This document shows positions 16,428 through 24,200 of a DNA stretch of 42,018 bases, piece by piece. The stretch spans positions 1 to 42,018 of the forward strand of contig CAJMSU010000013.1 of the NCBI GenBank assembly GCA_905216155.1, read 5' to 3'. How positions within the stretch are numbered: position 1 is the first letter of the stretch; each line of letters begins with the position of its first letter. Source of the DNA: an uncultured bacterium (GTDB lineage Bacteria; Bacillota_I; Bacilli_A; RF39; UBA660). The position numbers and the translations under genes are program-made. The notes under the pieces are model-generated. The model saw only the letters and a list, made by a program, of their open reading frames with translations. It was not told the origin of the DNA and did no database searches.

Positions 16428-17006
16428 ATGGAATATAAAGATGTAAATGATTTTGAAGTTTTATATATGATTAAAGAAAAGGACGATTACTATCAAGAGC
16501 TAATGTATAAAAAGTATAGCCCTATTATTAAAAATACAGCCTCTAAATATTTAAATTGTGTAAAAAATAGAGGTGCTGATTATGATGATTTAGTACAAGA
16601 AGGATATATTGGTCTTAGTAATGCAATAAATACATATAGGGATGAAGAAAGTTTATTTTATACTTATGCTACTATTTGTATTGAAAGACAAATTAATAGA
16701 TTTTGTAGAAGTCTTAGTACTAAAAAGCAAGAAGTTTTAAATAATGCACTAAGTGATGATATGTTGTTGTTTATGAAAGTTGACTCATATGATTTTGGTA
16801 ATCCAGAGGCCTTTTCATTATATAATTTTACTAAAGAGGAATTTATAAGAATAAAGAATAAATTTGATATAGAATATAGTTCTGTTTTTGAACTTAGATA
16901 TAACGGCTTTTCTTATAAGGAGATATCTAGACTTTTAGATATTACTGTGAGTACAGTTGATGGTAGACTTTCAAAAATCAGAAGATATTTACATAATTTT
17001 AATTAA
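16428..17006 (+). CDS. sigH: Sigma-70 family factor, SigH (Spo0H) type
   Basis: A 192-aa sigma factor. Region 2 contains DYDDLVQEGYIGLSNAINTY and the -10 recognition helix around FYTYATICIERQINRF. Region 4 contains FELRYNGFSYKEISRLL and a VSTVDGRLSKIRRYL recognition helix. Region 3 is short, as in SigH. Position after rlmB and before secE is the B. subtilis location of sigH, the early-stationary-phase and sporulation sigma factor. It is about 25 residues shorter than the Bacillus protein. AAAGTAGG precedes ATG 16428. Together with spoVG and yabGPQ it suggests a sporulation pathway. Confidence 0.88.
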   Translation: MEYKDVNDFEVLYMIKEKDDYYQELMYKKYSPIIKNTASKYLNCVKNRGADYDDLVQEGYIGLSNAINTYRDEESLFYTYATICIERQINRFCRSLSTKKQEVLNNALSDDMLLFMKVDSYDFGNPEAFSLYNFTKEEFIRIKNKFDIEYSSVFELRYNGFSYKEISRLLDITVSTVDGRLSKIRRYLHNFN

Positions 17007-17022
17007 AAATAATTTATAATAA

Positions 17023-17051
17023 TTGTTTTTTTTTTAATATTGGGTTAGAAT
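17023..17051 (+). promoter_or_regulatory. Candidate promoter of the 17070 gene
   Basis: TTGTTT (17023-17028), 17-base spacer, TAGAAT (17046-17051), directly ahead of the Shine-Dalgarno AGGAGAT (17058-17064). Confidence 0.5.
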
Positions 17052-17069
17052 TATCATAGGAGATAGTAT

Positions 17070-17816
17070 ATGAAGATACCTGTTGAGACAAATATACATG
17101 AAAATTTGAATAATACTACTAACAATAGTATTTCTTTTTCGTCTTGGGTTTCTAAGAGCCATCCATCAACTGATGAACTCAGAAATATATTTATTAATAT
17201 GGATTTGGCTATGAAATATATACATGGTAAGGGTTTTTGTATAAAAAGCTTTGATCCTAAGGATATAAAGATATTGAATAATGACATTAATGAAATTAAA
17301 TATGATACGGTTTTAAGAATGCCTAATGATTATAATGATCAACAGGAATTGATAAGGGAGGATATATATAGTTCTGCATTTCTACAAATTGGTGTATATA
17401 CTAATTGTTTAAAGTATTTAAAACCAAAATTTTTAAATGAGAATTTTGATCAATTTTCTACATTTTTACCTGAAACTGATATATCTTATTATCGTGGCGT
17501 TGTACAAAGAGGGGCAACTGTTTATCTTAGTGAATATGTTGTTGAAAAAAAGAGACGAGATTTACAGTCATTAGAAAGAGAAGTAGAATCTTCTGGAGTT
17601 AACAATTCTAAGGGTAGAGCTTTGGTTAAATCTAATGGTCATAATTTGACTAGTGATCAGTTATTAAATTCTAATATTAATATAAATAGTTCTATATATA
17701 GGCAACTTGATAATCGTAGAGAATCAGCATTTACTAACTTTTTGTTTTGTATGATGATTTGTTTTATAATTGGTTTTATAATTTTGTTTACTGTTTTTAT
17801 GTTAAATTCTATTTAG
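17070..17816 (+). CDS. Tail-anchored protein resembling a pseudokinase C-lobe
   Basis: A 248-aa protein with one membrane helix at the very C-terminus (about 223-246). Residues 50-69 (MKYIHGKGFCIKSFDPKD and onward) line up with the catalytic loop of protein kinases (LH-x-x-G-h-h-H-R-D-L-K-P-x-N-I): the HRD triad reads IKS (58-60), so the catalytic Asp is Ser, and the Mg-binding Asn is Asp. EDIYSSAFLQIGVY (97-110) resembles the kinase helix F signature D-h-h-S-h-G-h. I see no glycine-rich loop, VAIK lysine or DFG. Basic, Asn-rich linkers (160-215) lead to the anchor. T7SS EssB/YukC proteins are membrane-bound pseudokinases, so this could be a reduced relative 3.5 kb from essC; equally it may be unrelated. 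The pattern is seen; the function is inferred. Confidence 0.5.
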   Translation: MKIPVETNIHENLNNTTNNSISFSSWVSKSHPSTDELRNIFINMDLAMKYIHGKGFCIKSFDPKDIKILNNDINEIKYDTVLRMPNDYNDQQELIREDIYSSAFLQIGVYTNCLKYLKPKFLNENFDQFSTFLPETDISYYRGVVQRGATVYLSEYVVEKKRRDLQSLEREVESSGVNNSKGRALVKSNGHNLTSDQLLNSNININSSIYRQLDNRRESAFTNFLFCMMICFIIGFIILFTVFMLNSI

Positions 17817-17819
17817 CAA

Positions 17820-17848
17820 TTGACATTCTTTATTGTTTGTGGTATTTT
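17820..17848 (+). promoter_or_regulatory. Promoter of secE-nusG
   Basis: TTGACA (17820-17825), 17-base spacer, TATTTT (17843-17848) with an upstream TG (extended -10). It lies upstream of the hairpin at 17856. Confidence 0.6.
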
Positions 17849-17855
17849 AAACATG

Positions 17856-17879
17856 AACACGAAAGAGTGTTTTTATTTT
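17856..17879 (+). terminator. Hairpin plus T tract: terminator of 17070 gene or attenuator of secE
   Basis: AACAC (17856-17860), loop GAAAGA, GTGTT (17867-17871), then TTTATTTT. It could end transcription of the upstream gene, but the secE promoter at 17820-17848 would place it at the extreme 5' end of the secE mRNA. Confidence 0.6.
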
Positions 17880-17902
17880 GAAAAAAATAGGAATGGTGAA
17901 AT

Positions 17903-18223
17903 ATGGCAGAGGTAAGAAAAAGAGAAAGTGTAAAAGAATACAAAATTGATAAAAAAACAAATAAAAAAAATGTTTCTAAACAAAAAAATATAAAAAAGGA
18001 AGTAAAATCTAAAAAAGTAGATAAAACTTCTGAAAAGAAGAGTTTATGGGTTAGATTTAGGATTTTTTGTCATGGTGTAAAGAGTGAATTTTTAAAAGTT
18101 CATTGGCCTGGTAAAAAAGATATGATTAAATATTCTATTTCTACTATTGTATTTGTTGTATTTTGTTCTTTGTTTTTTTATTTAATTAATGTTATTTTTG
18201 CATTAATTCAATCATTATTTTAA
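17903..18223 (+). CDS. secE: SecE preprotein translocase subunit
   Basis: A 106-aa protein. The conserved C-terminal SecE domain starts with an amphipathic helix (HGVKSEFLKVHWPGKKDM) and continues with one membrane helix (about 79-102); it clamps the SecY channel. The N-terminal 48 residues are an unusually long Lys-rich tail (for example KTNKKNVSKQKNIKKE) compared with the roughly 60-aa SecE of many Firmicutes. The ribosome binding site is GGTGA, three bases before ATG 17903. Position before nusG is universal; rpmG, which often precedes secE, is absent. Confidence 0.93.
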   Translation: MAEVRKRESVKEYKIDKKTNKKNVSKQKNIKKEVKSKKVDKTSEKKSLWVRFRIFCHGVKSEFLKVHWPGKKDMIKYSISTIVFVVFCSLFFYLINVIFALIQSLF

Positions 18224-18241
18224 TTAGAAGGAGTATATATT

Positions 18242-18775
18242 ATGGAAAAACAGTGGTATGTTGTAAATACTTATTCAGGACATGAAAATAAGGTTAAAGA
18301 AAAATTAGAGATGAGAGCTGAGTCTATGGATATGCAAGATTATATCTTTAGAGTTGTTGTACCTGAGGAAAAAGTTGTAGAAGTAAAAGATGGTGTTACT
18401 AAGGAAAAAGTAAAGAAGATGTTTCCTGGCTATATAATTGTTGAAATGGTAATGACAGATGAAGCTTGGTATGTTGTTCGTAATACACCTGGTGTTACTG
18501 GATTTATTGGATCGAGTGGAAAAGGTGCTAAACCTACTCCTTTACAACCAGAAGAAGTTGATAAAATTCTTGGTAATATGGGTATTAGTAGAATGAATGT
18601 TGACACTGATTTAGAGGAAGGTTCTAAAGTTAAAATTATTTCAGGTCCATTTAATGGAATGTATGGAACAATTGATAGTGTTGATTTACCAAATCAAAAA
18701 GTTATGTTACAAGTTGACTTATTTGGTCAAGAAACTTCTGTAGAAGTTGAACTTTCTCAAATACAAAAAGCATAA
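18242..18775 (+). CDS. nusG: Transcription elongation/antitermination factor NusG
   Basis: A 177-aa protein with an N-terminal NGN domain (KQWYVVNTYSGHENKV at 3-18, and MFPGYIIVEM) and a C-terminal KOW domain (GSKVKIISGPFNGMYGTI). It binds the RNA polymerase clamp and couples transcription with termination or translation. Length is standard. AGAAGGAG precedes ATG 18242, and it is cotranscribed with secE. A promoter and RNA leader for rplK start right after the stop codon. Confidence 0.97.
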   Translation: MEKQWYVVNTYSGHENKVKEKLEMRAESMDMQDYIFRVVVPEEKVVEVKDGVTKEKVKKMFPGYIIVEMVMTDEAWYVVRNTPGVTGFIGSSGKGAKPTPLQPEEVDKILGNMGISRMNVDTDLEEGSKVKIISGPFNGMYGTIDSVDLPNQKVMLQVDLFGQETSVEVELSQIQKA

Positions 18776-18780
18776 AATAG

Positions 18781-18809
18781 TTGCAAAAGTTATTATTATA
18801 TGTTATTAT
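18781..18809 (+). promoter_or_regulatory. Promoter of rplK-rplA
   Basis: TTGCAA (18781-18786), 17-base spacer, TATTAT (18804-18809), preceded by TGT (extended -10). The start is expected near 18816. Confidence 0.65.
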
Positions 18810-18815
18810 TTAGGG

Positions 18816-18926
18816 GCTATATTTAATTAATATAGATTTAGTGGGAAGCATGGTTTGCATTTATGAAAGCGGGAATCAAGCTATTTGTACCACTCGCGAA
18901 AACTAAAAATATAGGAGGTGTTTTTC
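18816..18926 (+). promoter_or_regulatory. Structured rplK leader, candidate L1 operator
   Basis: The leader opens with hairpin CTATATT-TAATT-AATATAG (18817-18835). A domain closed by GTGG (18841-18844) and CCAC (18890-18893) follows, with internal short stems. In many bacteria ribosomal protein L1 represses the L11-L1 operon by binding mRNA that mimics its 23S rRNA site. The GTGGGAAG...TACCAC frame recurs before rplA, which supports a shared ligand. Confidence 0.5.
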
Positions 18927-19361
18927 GTGGCAAAGGAAGCAGTTAATAAAATAAAATTACAAATTCCAGCAGGAAAAGCTACACCAGCACCACCAGTTGG
19001 TACTGTTTTAGGACCTGCAGGTATTAATTTACAAGATTTTTGTACTAAGTATAATGATGCTACTAGAGATAGAATGGGAGACATTTTACCAGTAGAAATA
19101 TCAATATATGATGATAGAAGTTTTGATTTTGTAATCAAGACTCCACCTACAAGTTTCTTATTAAAGAAATATGCAAAAATCAATAAAGGTTCAGTTAAAG
19201 GATCAAGTGAAGTTGTTGCTACTTTAACTGAGGATCAATTAAGAGAAATTGCTGAGATCAAATTACCAGATTTAAATGCTTATACAGTAGAAGAAGCTAT
19301 GAAAGTAGTAGCTGGTACTGCTAAAAACATGGGTATTTCTATACCTGGTTATACAGATTAG
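18927..19361 (+). CDS. rplK: 50S ribosomal protein L11
   Basis: A 144-aa protein with the L11 N-terminal domain (KLQIPAGKATPAPPVGT, then LGPAGINLQDF) and C-terminal rRNA-binding domain (LPDLNAYTVEEAMKVVAGTA, then KNMGI). It forms the GTPase-associated centre with 23S rRNA and affects EF-G and stringent-response function. GTG 18927 is chosen because AGGAGGTG lies at 18913-18920; the upstream in-frame GTG at 18918 is inside that site. Cotranscribed with rplA. Confidence 0.97.
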   Translation: MAKEAVNKIKLQIPAGKATPAPPVGTVLGPAGINLQDFCTKYNDATRDRMGDILPVEISIYDDRSFDFVIKTPPTSFLLKKYAKINKGSVKGSSEVVATLTEDQLREIAEIKLPDLNAYTVEEAMKVVAGTAKNMGISIPGYTD

Positions 19362-19378
19362 TTAATATCTTAATTCAT

Positions 19379-19420
19379 ATAGGTTATACCTATGTGGAAG
19401 GAATAAATCCGCTATACCAC
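19379..19420 (+). promoter_or_regulatory. Hairpins before rplA, candidate L1 operator
   Basis: Perfect hairpin ATAGGT-TAT-ACCTAT (19379-19393) is followed at once by GTGG (19394-19397)...CCAC (19417-19420) with an internal GGA/TCC. The Shine-Dalgarno AAGGAGG starts at the next base, so ligand binding could block translation of L1. Confidence 0.5.
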
Positions 19421-19435
19421 AAGGAGGAAAGAAAG

Positions 19436-20128
19436 ATGAAAAGAAGTAAAAAATATACTGAAGCTATGTCTAAAGTAGAAAAAAATAAAATGTATTCTAA
19501 AGAAGACGCTATTAAGTTAGCTAAAGAAACTTCTACTAGTTCTTTTGATGCAACAGTTGAAGTAGCAATGAGATTAAACATTGATACTAAGAAAGCTGAT
19601 CAACAATTAAGAGGTGCTATTGTACTTCCTAAGGGAACTGGTAAGACTAACAAAGTATTAGTAATTGCAAAGGGAGAAAAAGCAGAGGCTGCTAGAGCAG
19701 CAGGAGCTGATTTCGTTGGTGATACTGATATGTTAGAAAAAATTGAAAAAGAAAATTGGTTTGGTTTTGATACTATGATCGCTACACCTGATATGATGCC
19801 ATTACTTGGTAGACTTGGACGTGTTTTAGGTCCTAAAGGATTAATGCCAAATCCAAAAACTGGTACTGTTACTATGGATGTAGCAAAGGCAGTTAATGAT
19901 GTAAAAGCAGGAAGAGTTGAATATAGAGCTGATAGTTTTGGTAATGTTCATGGTGTAATTGGAAAAGTTTCATTTGCAGATGAAGATTTAATGGAAAACT
20001 TAAATGCATTTGTTTCAGCTATATTAAGAGTTAAACCTGCTACTGTAAAAGGTGAGTATATTAAGAATATATCTATATCATCTACTATGGGGCCTGGTAT
20101 AAAGGTTGAAAATAATTTTGACAAGTAG
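19436..20128 (+). CDS. rplA: 50S ribosomal protein L1
   Basis: A 230-aa protein of normal length. RSKKYTEAMSKV at the start, LPKGTGKTNKVLV and the strongly conserved LGRLGRVLGPKGLMPNPK and GRVEYRADSFGNVH segments identify L1, which builds the L1 stalk and is usually also a translational repressor of its own operon. AAGGAGG at 19421-19427 sets the start at ATG 19436. The rplJ promoter overlaps its last codons. Confidence 0.97.
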   Translation: MKRSKKYTEAMSKVEKNKMYSKEDAIKLAKETSTSSFDATVEVAMRLNIDTKKADQQLRGAIVLPKGTGKTNKVLVIAKGEKAEAARAAGADFVGDTDMLEKIEKENWFGFDTMIATPDMMPLLGRLGRVLGPKGLMPNPKTGTVTMDVAKAVNDVKAGRVEYRADSFGNVHGVIGKVSFADEDLMENLNAFVSAILRVKPATVKGEYIKNISISSTMGPGIKVENNFDK

Positions 20129-20146
20129 AAAAATATAGTATATAAT
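20118..20146 (+). promoter_or_regulatory. Full-consensus promoter of rplJ-rplL
   Basis: TTGACA (20118-20123), exactly 17 bases, TATAAT (20141-20146). Both hexamers are perfect. It overlaps the end of rplA. Confidence 0.85.
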
Positions 20147-20152
20147 AAAGAC

Positions 20153-20260
20153 AATTTGTTGGTGCCATAGACAGTAGGTTGTTAGTAAATCCTACCGAGG
20201 ACTTAAGTGTAAGATTCAAAAAGTTCTCATGTCTATTTATGAGAACTTTTTTATGGCATC
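20153..20260 (+). ncRNA. L10 leader RNA (rplJ leader) with attenuator
   Basis: GTGCCAT (20162-20168) pairs with ATGGCAT near 20253-20259 to close the element; GTAGG (20174-20178) pairs with CCTAC (20191-20195), followed by CGAGGA. This matches the L10 leader family, bound by the L10-L12 complex. Inside the closing stem lies a strong terminator: AAGTTCTCAT (20221-20230), ATGAGAACTT (20239-20248) and a T tract, so regulation is probably by transcription attenuation. Confidence 0.8.
20221..20252 (+). terminator. Attenuator terminator in the rplJ leader
   Basis: A 10-bp perfect stem (20221-20230 with 20239-20248), 8-base loop and T tract to 20252, upstream of rplJ. Confidence 0.8.
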
Positions 20261-20283
20261 CCTAAAAATTAAGGAGGTGGATT

Positions 20284-20778
20284 ATGGCAAGTGAAGCAAT
20301 CTTAAAGCAAAAGCAATCAGTAATTGATGAAATCAAAGAACGTACTGAAAATTCTAATAGTATTGTATTATTCGATTATCGTGGTATTACAGATACTGAG
20401 GCTAAAGAATTAAGATGTAAATTAAGAGAAGTTAATGCTGATTATAAAGTATATAAAAATACTTTAATGGCTCGTGCTTTTAATGATTTAAATATCGATC
20501 TTAATGAGTCTTTAAATGGACCTAGTGCATTTGCTTATAGTGAAGATCAAATTGCACCAATTAAGGTTTTAGCAGAATTTGCTAAAAATCATCCAGCATT
20601 AGTTTTAAAAGTAGGGATTGTAGATGGAGAAGTTGCAGACGAAGCAAAACTTCAAGAGTATGCTACAATACCATCAAGAGATGGATTACTTACTATGCTT
20701 GCTGGTGGTATGATGGGTATTGTAAGAGACCTATCAATTTGCTTAGACTTATATAGTCAAGAAAAAGAAGAAAATTAA
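20284..20778 (+). CDS. rplJ: 50S ribosomal protein L10
   Basis: A 164-aa protein. LKQKQSVIDEIKERTENSNS and LFDYRGITDTEAKELRCKLR followed by YKVYKNTLMARA are typical of L10, the base of the L7/L12 stalk; the C-terminal helix (LLTMLAGGMMGIVRDLSICL) binds L12 dimers. AAGGAGGTGG at 20271-20280 precedes ATG 20284. Upstream attenuator and perfect promoter indicate separate control from rplKA. Confidence 0.96.
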   Translation: MASEAILKQKQSVIDEIKERTENSNSIVLFDYRGITDTEAKELRCKLREVNADYKVYKNTLMARAFNDLNIDLNESLNGPSAFAYSEDQIAPIKVLAEFAKNHPALVLKVGIVDGEVADEAKLQEYATIPSRDGLLTMLAGGMMGIVRDLSICLDLYSQEKEEN

Positions 20779-20808
20779 TTTTTAAATATAAAATAGGAGG
20801 AATAGAAA

Positions 20809-21177
20809 ATGGCAAAAATAACAAAAGAAGATTTTATCAGTAGTTTAAAAGAAATGACTTTATTAGAAGTTAAAGAATTAGTAGATGCAATGAAAGAAGA
20901 ATTTGGTGTTGATCCATCTGCTGTAGCTGTTGCTGCACCTGCTGCTGGAGCTGCAGAAGATGCTGCACCAAGCACTGTTACAGTATCAATCGCTGATGCT
21001 GGAGCTGCTAAAGTTGCTGTAATTAAAGTTGTTAAAGAAATTACTGGATTAGGATTAAAAGAATCTAAAGATATCGTTGATAACAACGGTGTTGTTAAAG
21101 AAAATATCGCTGTTAGCGAAGCTGATGAAATCAAAGCTAAGCTTGAAGAAGCTGGAGCTACTGTAGAAGTTAAGTAA
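20809..21177 (+). CDS. rplL: 50S ribosomal protein L7/L12
   Basis: A 122-aa protein with an N-terminal dimerisation helix (KEMTLLEVKELVDAMKEEFG), an Ala-rich hinge (about 38-56) and the C-terminal domain (KVAVIKVVKEITGLGLKE, SKDIVDNNG), which recruits translation GTPases. It is acidic as usual and of standard length. AGGAGG precedes the start. The stop codon is in the loop of the terminator that ends the ribosomal operon before the T7SS island. Confidence 0.97.
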   Translation: MAKITKEDFISSLKEMTLLEVKELVDAMKEEFGVDPSAVAVAAPAAGAAEDAAPSTVTVSIADAGAAKVAVIKVVKEITGLGLKESKDIVDNNGVVKENIAVSEADEIKAKLEEAGATVEVK

Positions 21178-21194
21178 TTAACTTCTTTTTTTTT
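21166..21194 (+). terminator. Terminator after rplL
   Basis: Perfect stem GAAGTTAA (21166-21173) and TTAACTTC (21178-21185), loop GTAA, T9. Confidence 0.93.
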
Positions 21195-21224
21195 ATAAAA
21201 TTTCTTTAAAAATGAAACACTTAA

Positions 21225-21233
21225 TGTTATAAT
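21225..21233 (+). promoter_or_regulatory. Extended -10 promoter of essC
   Basis: TGTTATAAT at 21225-21233, about 37 bases before ATG 21270. No convincing -35. Confidence 0.55.
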
Positions 21234-21269
21234 TATGCTAGGATAATGTAGAATAATTGGGGTGGTAAG

Positions 21270-24200
21270 ATGTTAATATACATTTTGCATAGTGATAAAA
21301 TTTATACCTTTAGATTACCTAAAGAAGTTGTTGGAAGTTACGTATTGAATGATTATGATACTGAGGGACATGTTAGAAATTTGGTTAGCATTAAAGCAAT
21401 AGATAACAAATGGTATTTTATTTCAAATGATGATATTGTAGTTAATTATAATGGAAAAGATGTTGAACAAATTCAGCTTATTGAATATAATTTTTATGGC
21501 CTTAGATTATTTAAAAAAGAAAATATCATATTATATGTTTATCCTGGTAATGAAACGAATTATGTTGTGAAAAATATTCTTCCTAATTCAACTATTACAA
21601 TTGGTAATGAAAATACTTGTGATATAGTTTCTTTAAATAATAATATAGCTCCTAAGCAATTGAAAATTAGTTATACTAATGGTATTTGGAAATATAAAAA
21701 TTTGAATTCGTCTATACCAATTTATATAAATATGAAAAATAGAATAGAGAGTAATCTAAATAATTTTGATTCTATCTTTATTATGGGATTAAGAGTCATT
21801 GTTATGGGTGATAAAATAATAATTATTTCTCCTCCTACTGCTTATCATATTTCATCTCAAAAAATAATAGATGAAAATAAAAGATATAATATTGGCAATA
21901 TGACTGTTGAAGAAAATATTAAAGATTTTTATAATCAGGATGATTATTTTTCAAAATCTCCAATTTTTAGAAAAAAATATTCTAATTATGAGATAACTAT
22001 AACTTCTCCGGACACAAAAGAAAAAGGTGGGGATTTTTCCTTTTTATCCCAAATAGTTCCTTCTGCTTTAATGAGTGTAACATCACTTGTATCTGCTTAT
22101 TTCTCTATTCAAAATTATAGATCTGGGGAATCTAATAAAGAGTCATTTATTACGAATTTAATTATGTGTGTGGTAATGTTAATTACTGGTATTGCATGGC
22201 CAATTATAGAAATGTTTATTTCTAAATTTAGGCGTATTATTAATGGTAGACTTCGTGTTTTTAATTATAAGAAATATTTAAAAAGGAAAAGAAAAGAGCT
22301 TACTACTGTTATTAATGAGGAAAAAAATACATTAGAATTTAATAATTTGTCTTTAGTATCTTGTCAAGATACTATTAAACATAGGAATTCATATCTTTTT
22401 TCGAAAAATTTAGATTCACCTAGTTTTTTAACAATTAAGCTGGGAATTGGAAGAATTTTATCATCTATTAAATTTGGATATCAAAAACCTGACTTAATTG
22501 TTGAGGATGATAAATTGTTAAATGATATAGATAAACTAATTAGTGATTTTAAATATATAGATAATGCACCTTTTACTGTATCTTTAAAAAAATATAAAAG
22601 TATTGCATTTATTAATTCTTTATCTGACTATGATGACTATTTAAAATCAATTGTATTACAACTTATTACTTTACATGATTATAAATCATTAAAATTAGTT
22701 GTTTTTACAGATGAATTTTCTAATCTAAATAAGATTAAGAATTTAAATCATTGCTGGAGTGATGACAGAAGTTTTAGATATTTTGCTTCAAATATAAATG
22801 AAGCGGAAAATATTTCGAGTGAATTAATAAGAATTTTCAATAGATATTCAAATGAACAACAAACAAATGAGTATTCTACACACTATTTAATTATTACTGA
22901 TTGTATAGGTCAGTATAAAAATTTGAAGATTATTTCTAACATTCTTCATAGTAAGGATAATAAGGGATTCAGTGTGATTATGTTTGGTTCAAAAATAGTA
23001 GATATACCTACTGGATGTAACGCATTTATTGATTATAATAGCAAGGAAGGTTCATTTTTTCAATCTGAAATGGATGAAAATAGTATTATTAAGTTTACTC
23101 CAGAATTAATTGATAGTTCTATTGATTTTGATTTATGTATTGATTTAATATCTAATATACCTATAAAAATAGAAAGCGAGTCTGGTGGATCATTGCCTGA
23201 TAAGTTAGGCTTTTTAGAAATGTATAATGTGGGTAAGTTAGAGCAATTAAATATAATTAATAGATGGAAAAATTCTACTATAGTTAATAGTCTTGCAGCA
23301 CCAGTTGGTATTGATTCTAACGGTAATATTATTAATTTGGATTTACACGAAAAGTATCATGGTCCACACGGATTGATTGCTGGTATGACTGGTTCTGGTA
23401 AATCAGAATTTATTGTTACATATATTTTGTCTTTAGCGATAAATTATAGTCCTGAAGAAGTTCAATTTGTATTAATTGATTATAAGGGGGGAGGTCTTGC
23501 CGGAGCTTTTGAAAATAGAAAAACTGGAGTAAAGTTACCTCATTTAGTTGGTACTATAACTAACTTGGATAAAGCAGAGATGAATAGAACGCTTGTATCT
23601 ATAAACAGTGAATTACAACGAAGACAGCGAAAATTTAATGAAGTTAAAGAGCAACTTAATACAGGTTCTATAGATATATATAAATATCAAAGTTTAGTAA
23701 GAGAGGGCACTTTAAGTGAAAATATGTCACATTTATTTATAATATGTGATGAATTTGCTGAATTAAAAGACCAACAACCTGATTTTATGGACGAATTAGT
23801 ATCAGCTGCTCGTATTGGTAGATCTCTTGGTATACATCTTATCTTGGCAACACAAAAACCTAGTGGTGTTGTTGATGATCAAATATGGTCTAACTCTAAA
23901 TTTAAAGTATGTTGTAAAGTACAAACTGCTGATGACAGTAATGAAATGATTAGAAAACCAGATGCTGCTTATTTGAAAGAGTCAGGTCGCTTCTATTTGC
24001 AGGTTGGTTATGATGAGTATTTCTTGTTAGGTCAATCAGGATATTCTGGTGTTCAGTATATTCCAAGTGAAACAGTTGTTTCTAAGTTAAATGATTCAGT
24101 ATCTTTTGTTAATAACATAGGAGATATATATAAGAATGTTTCACAAAAAGAGAATATTAAAAAGGGTCAGCCGGTTCAAAAATTAGGAGAAGAGTTAAAT

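Noticed and set aside
20775..21134. Long minus-strand frame opposite rplL
   Set aside because: It arises from the Ala-rich, GCT/GCA-rich codons of rplL read backwards; no start signals and no recognisable protein.
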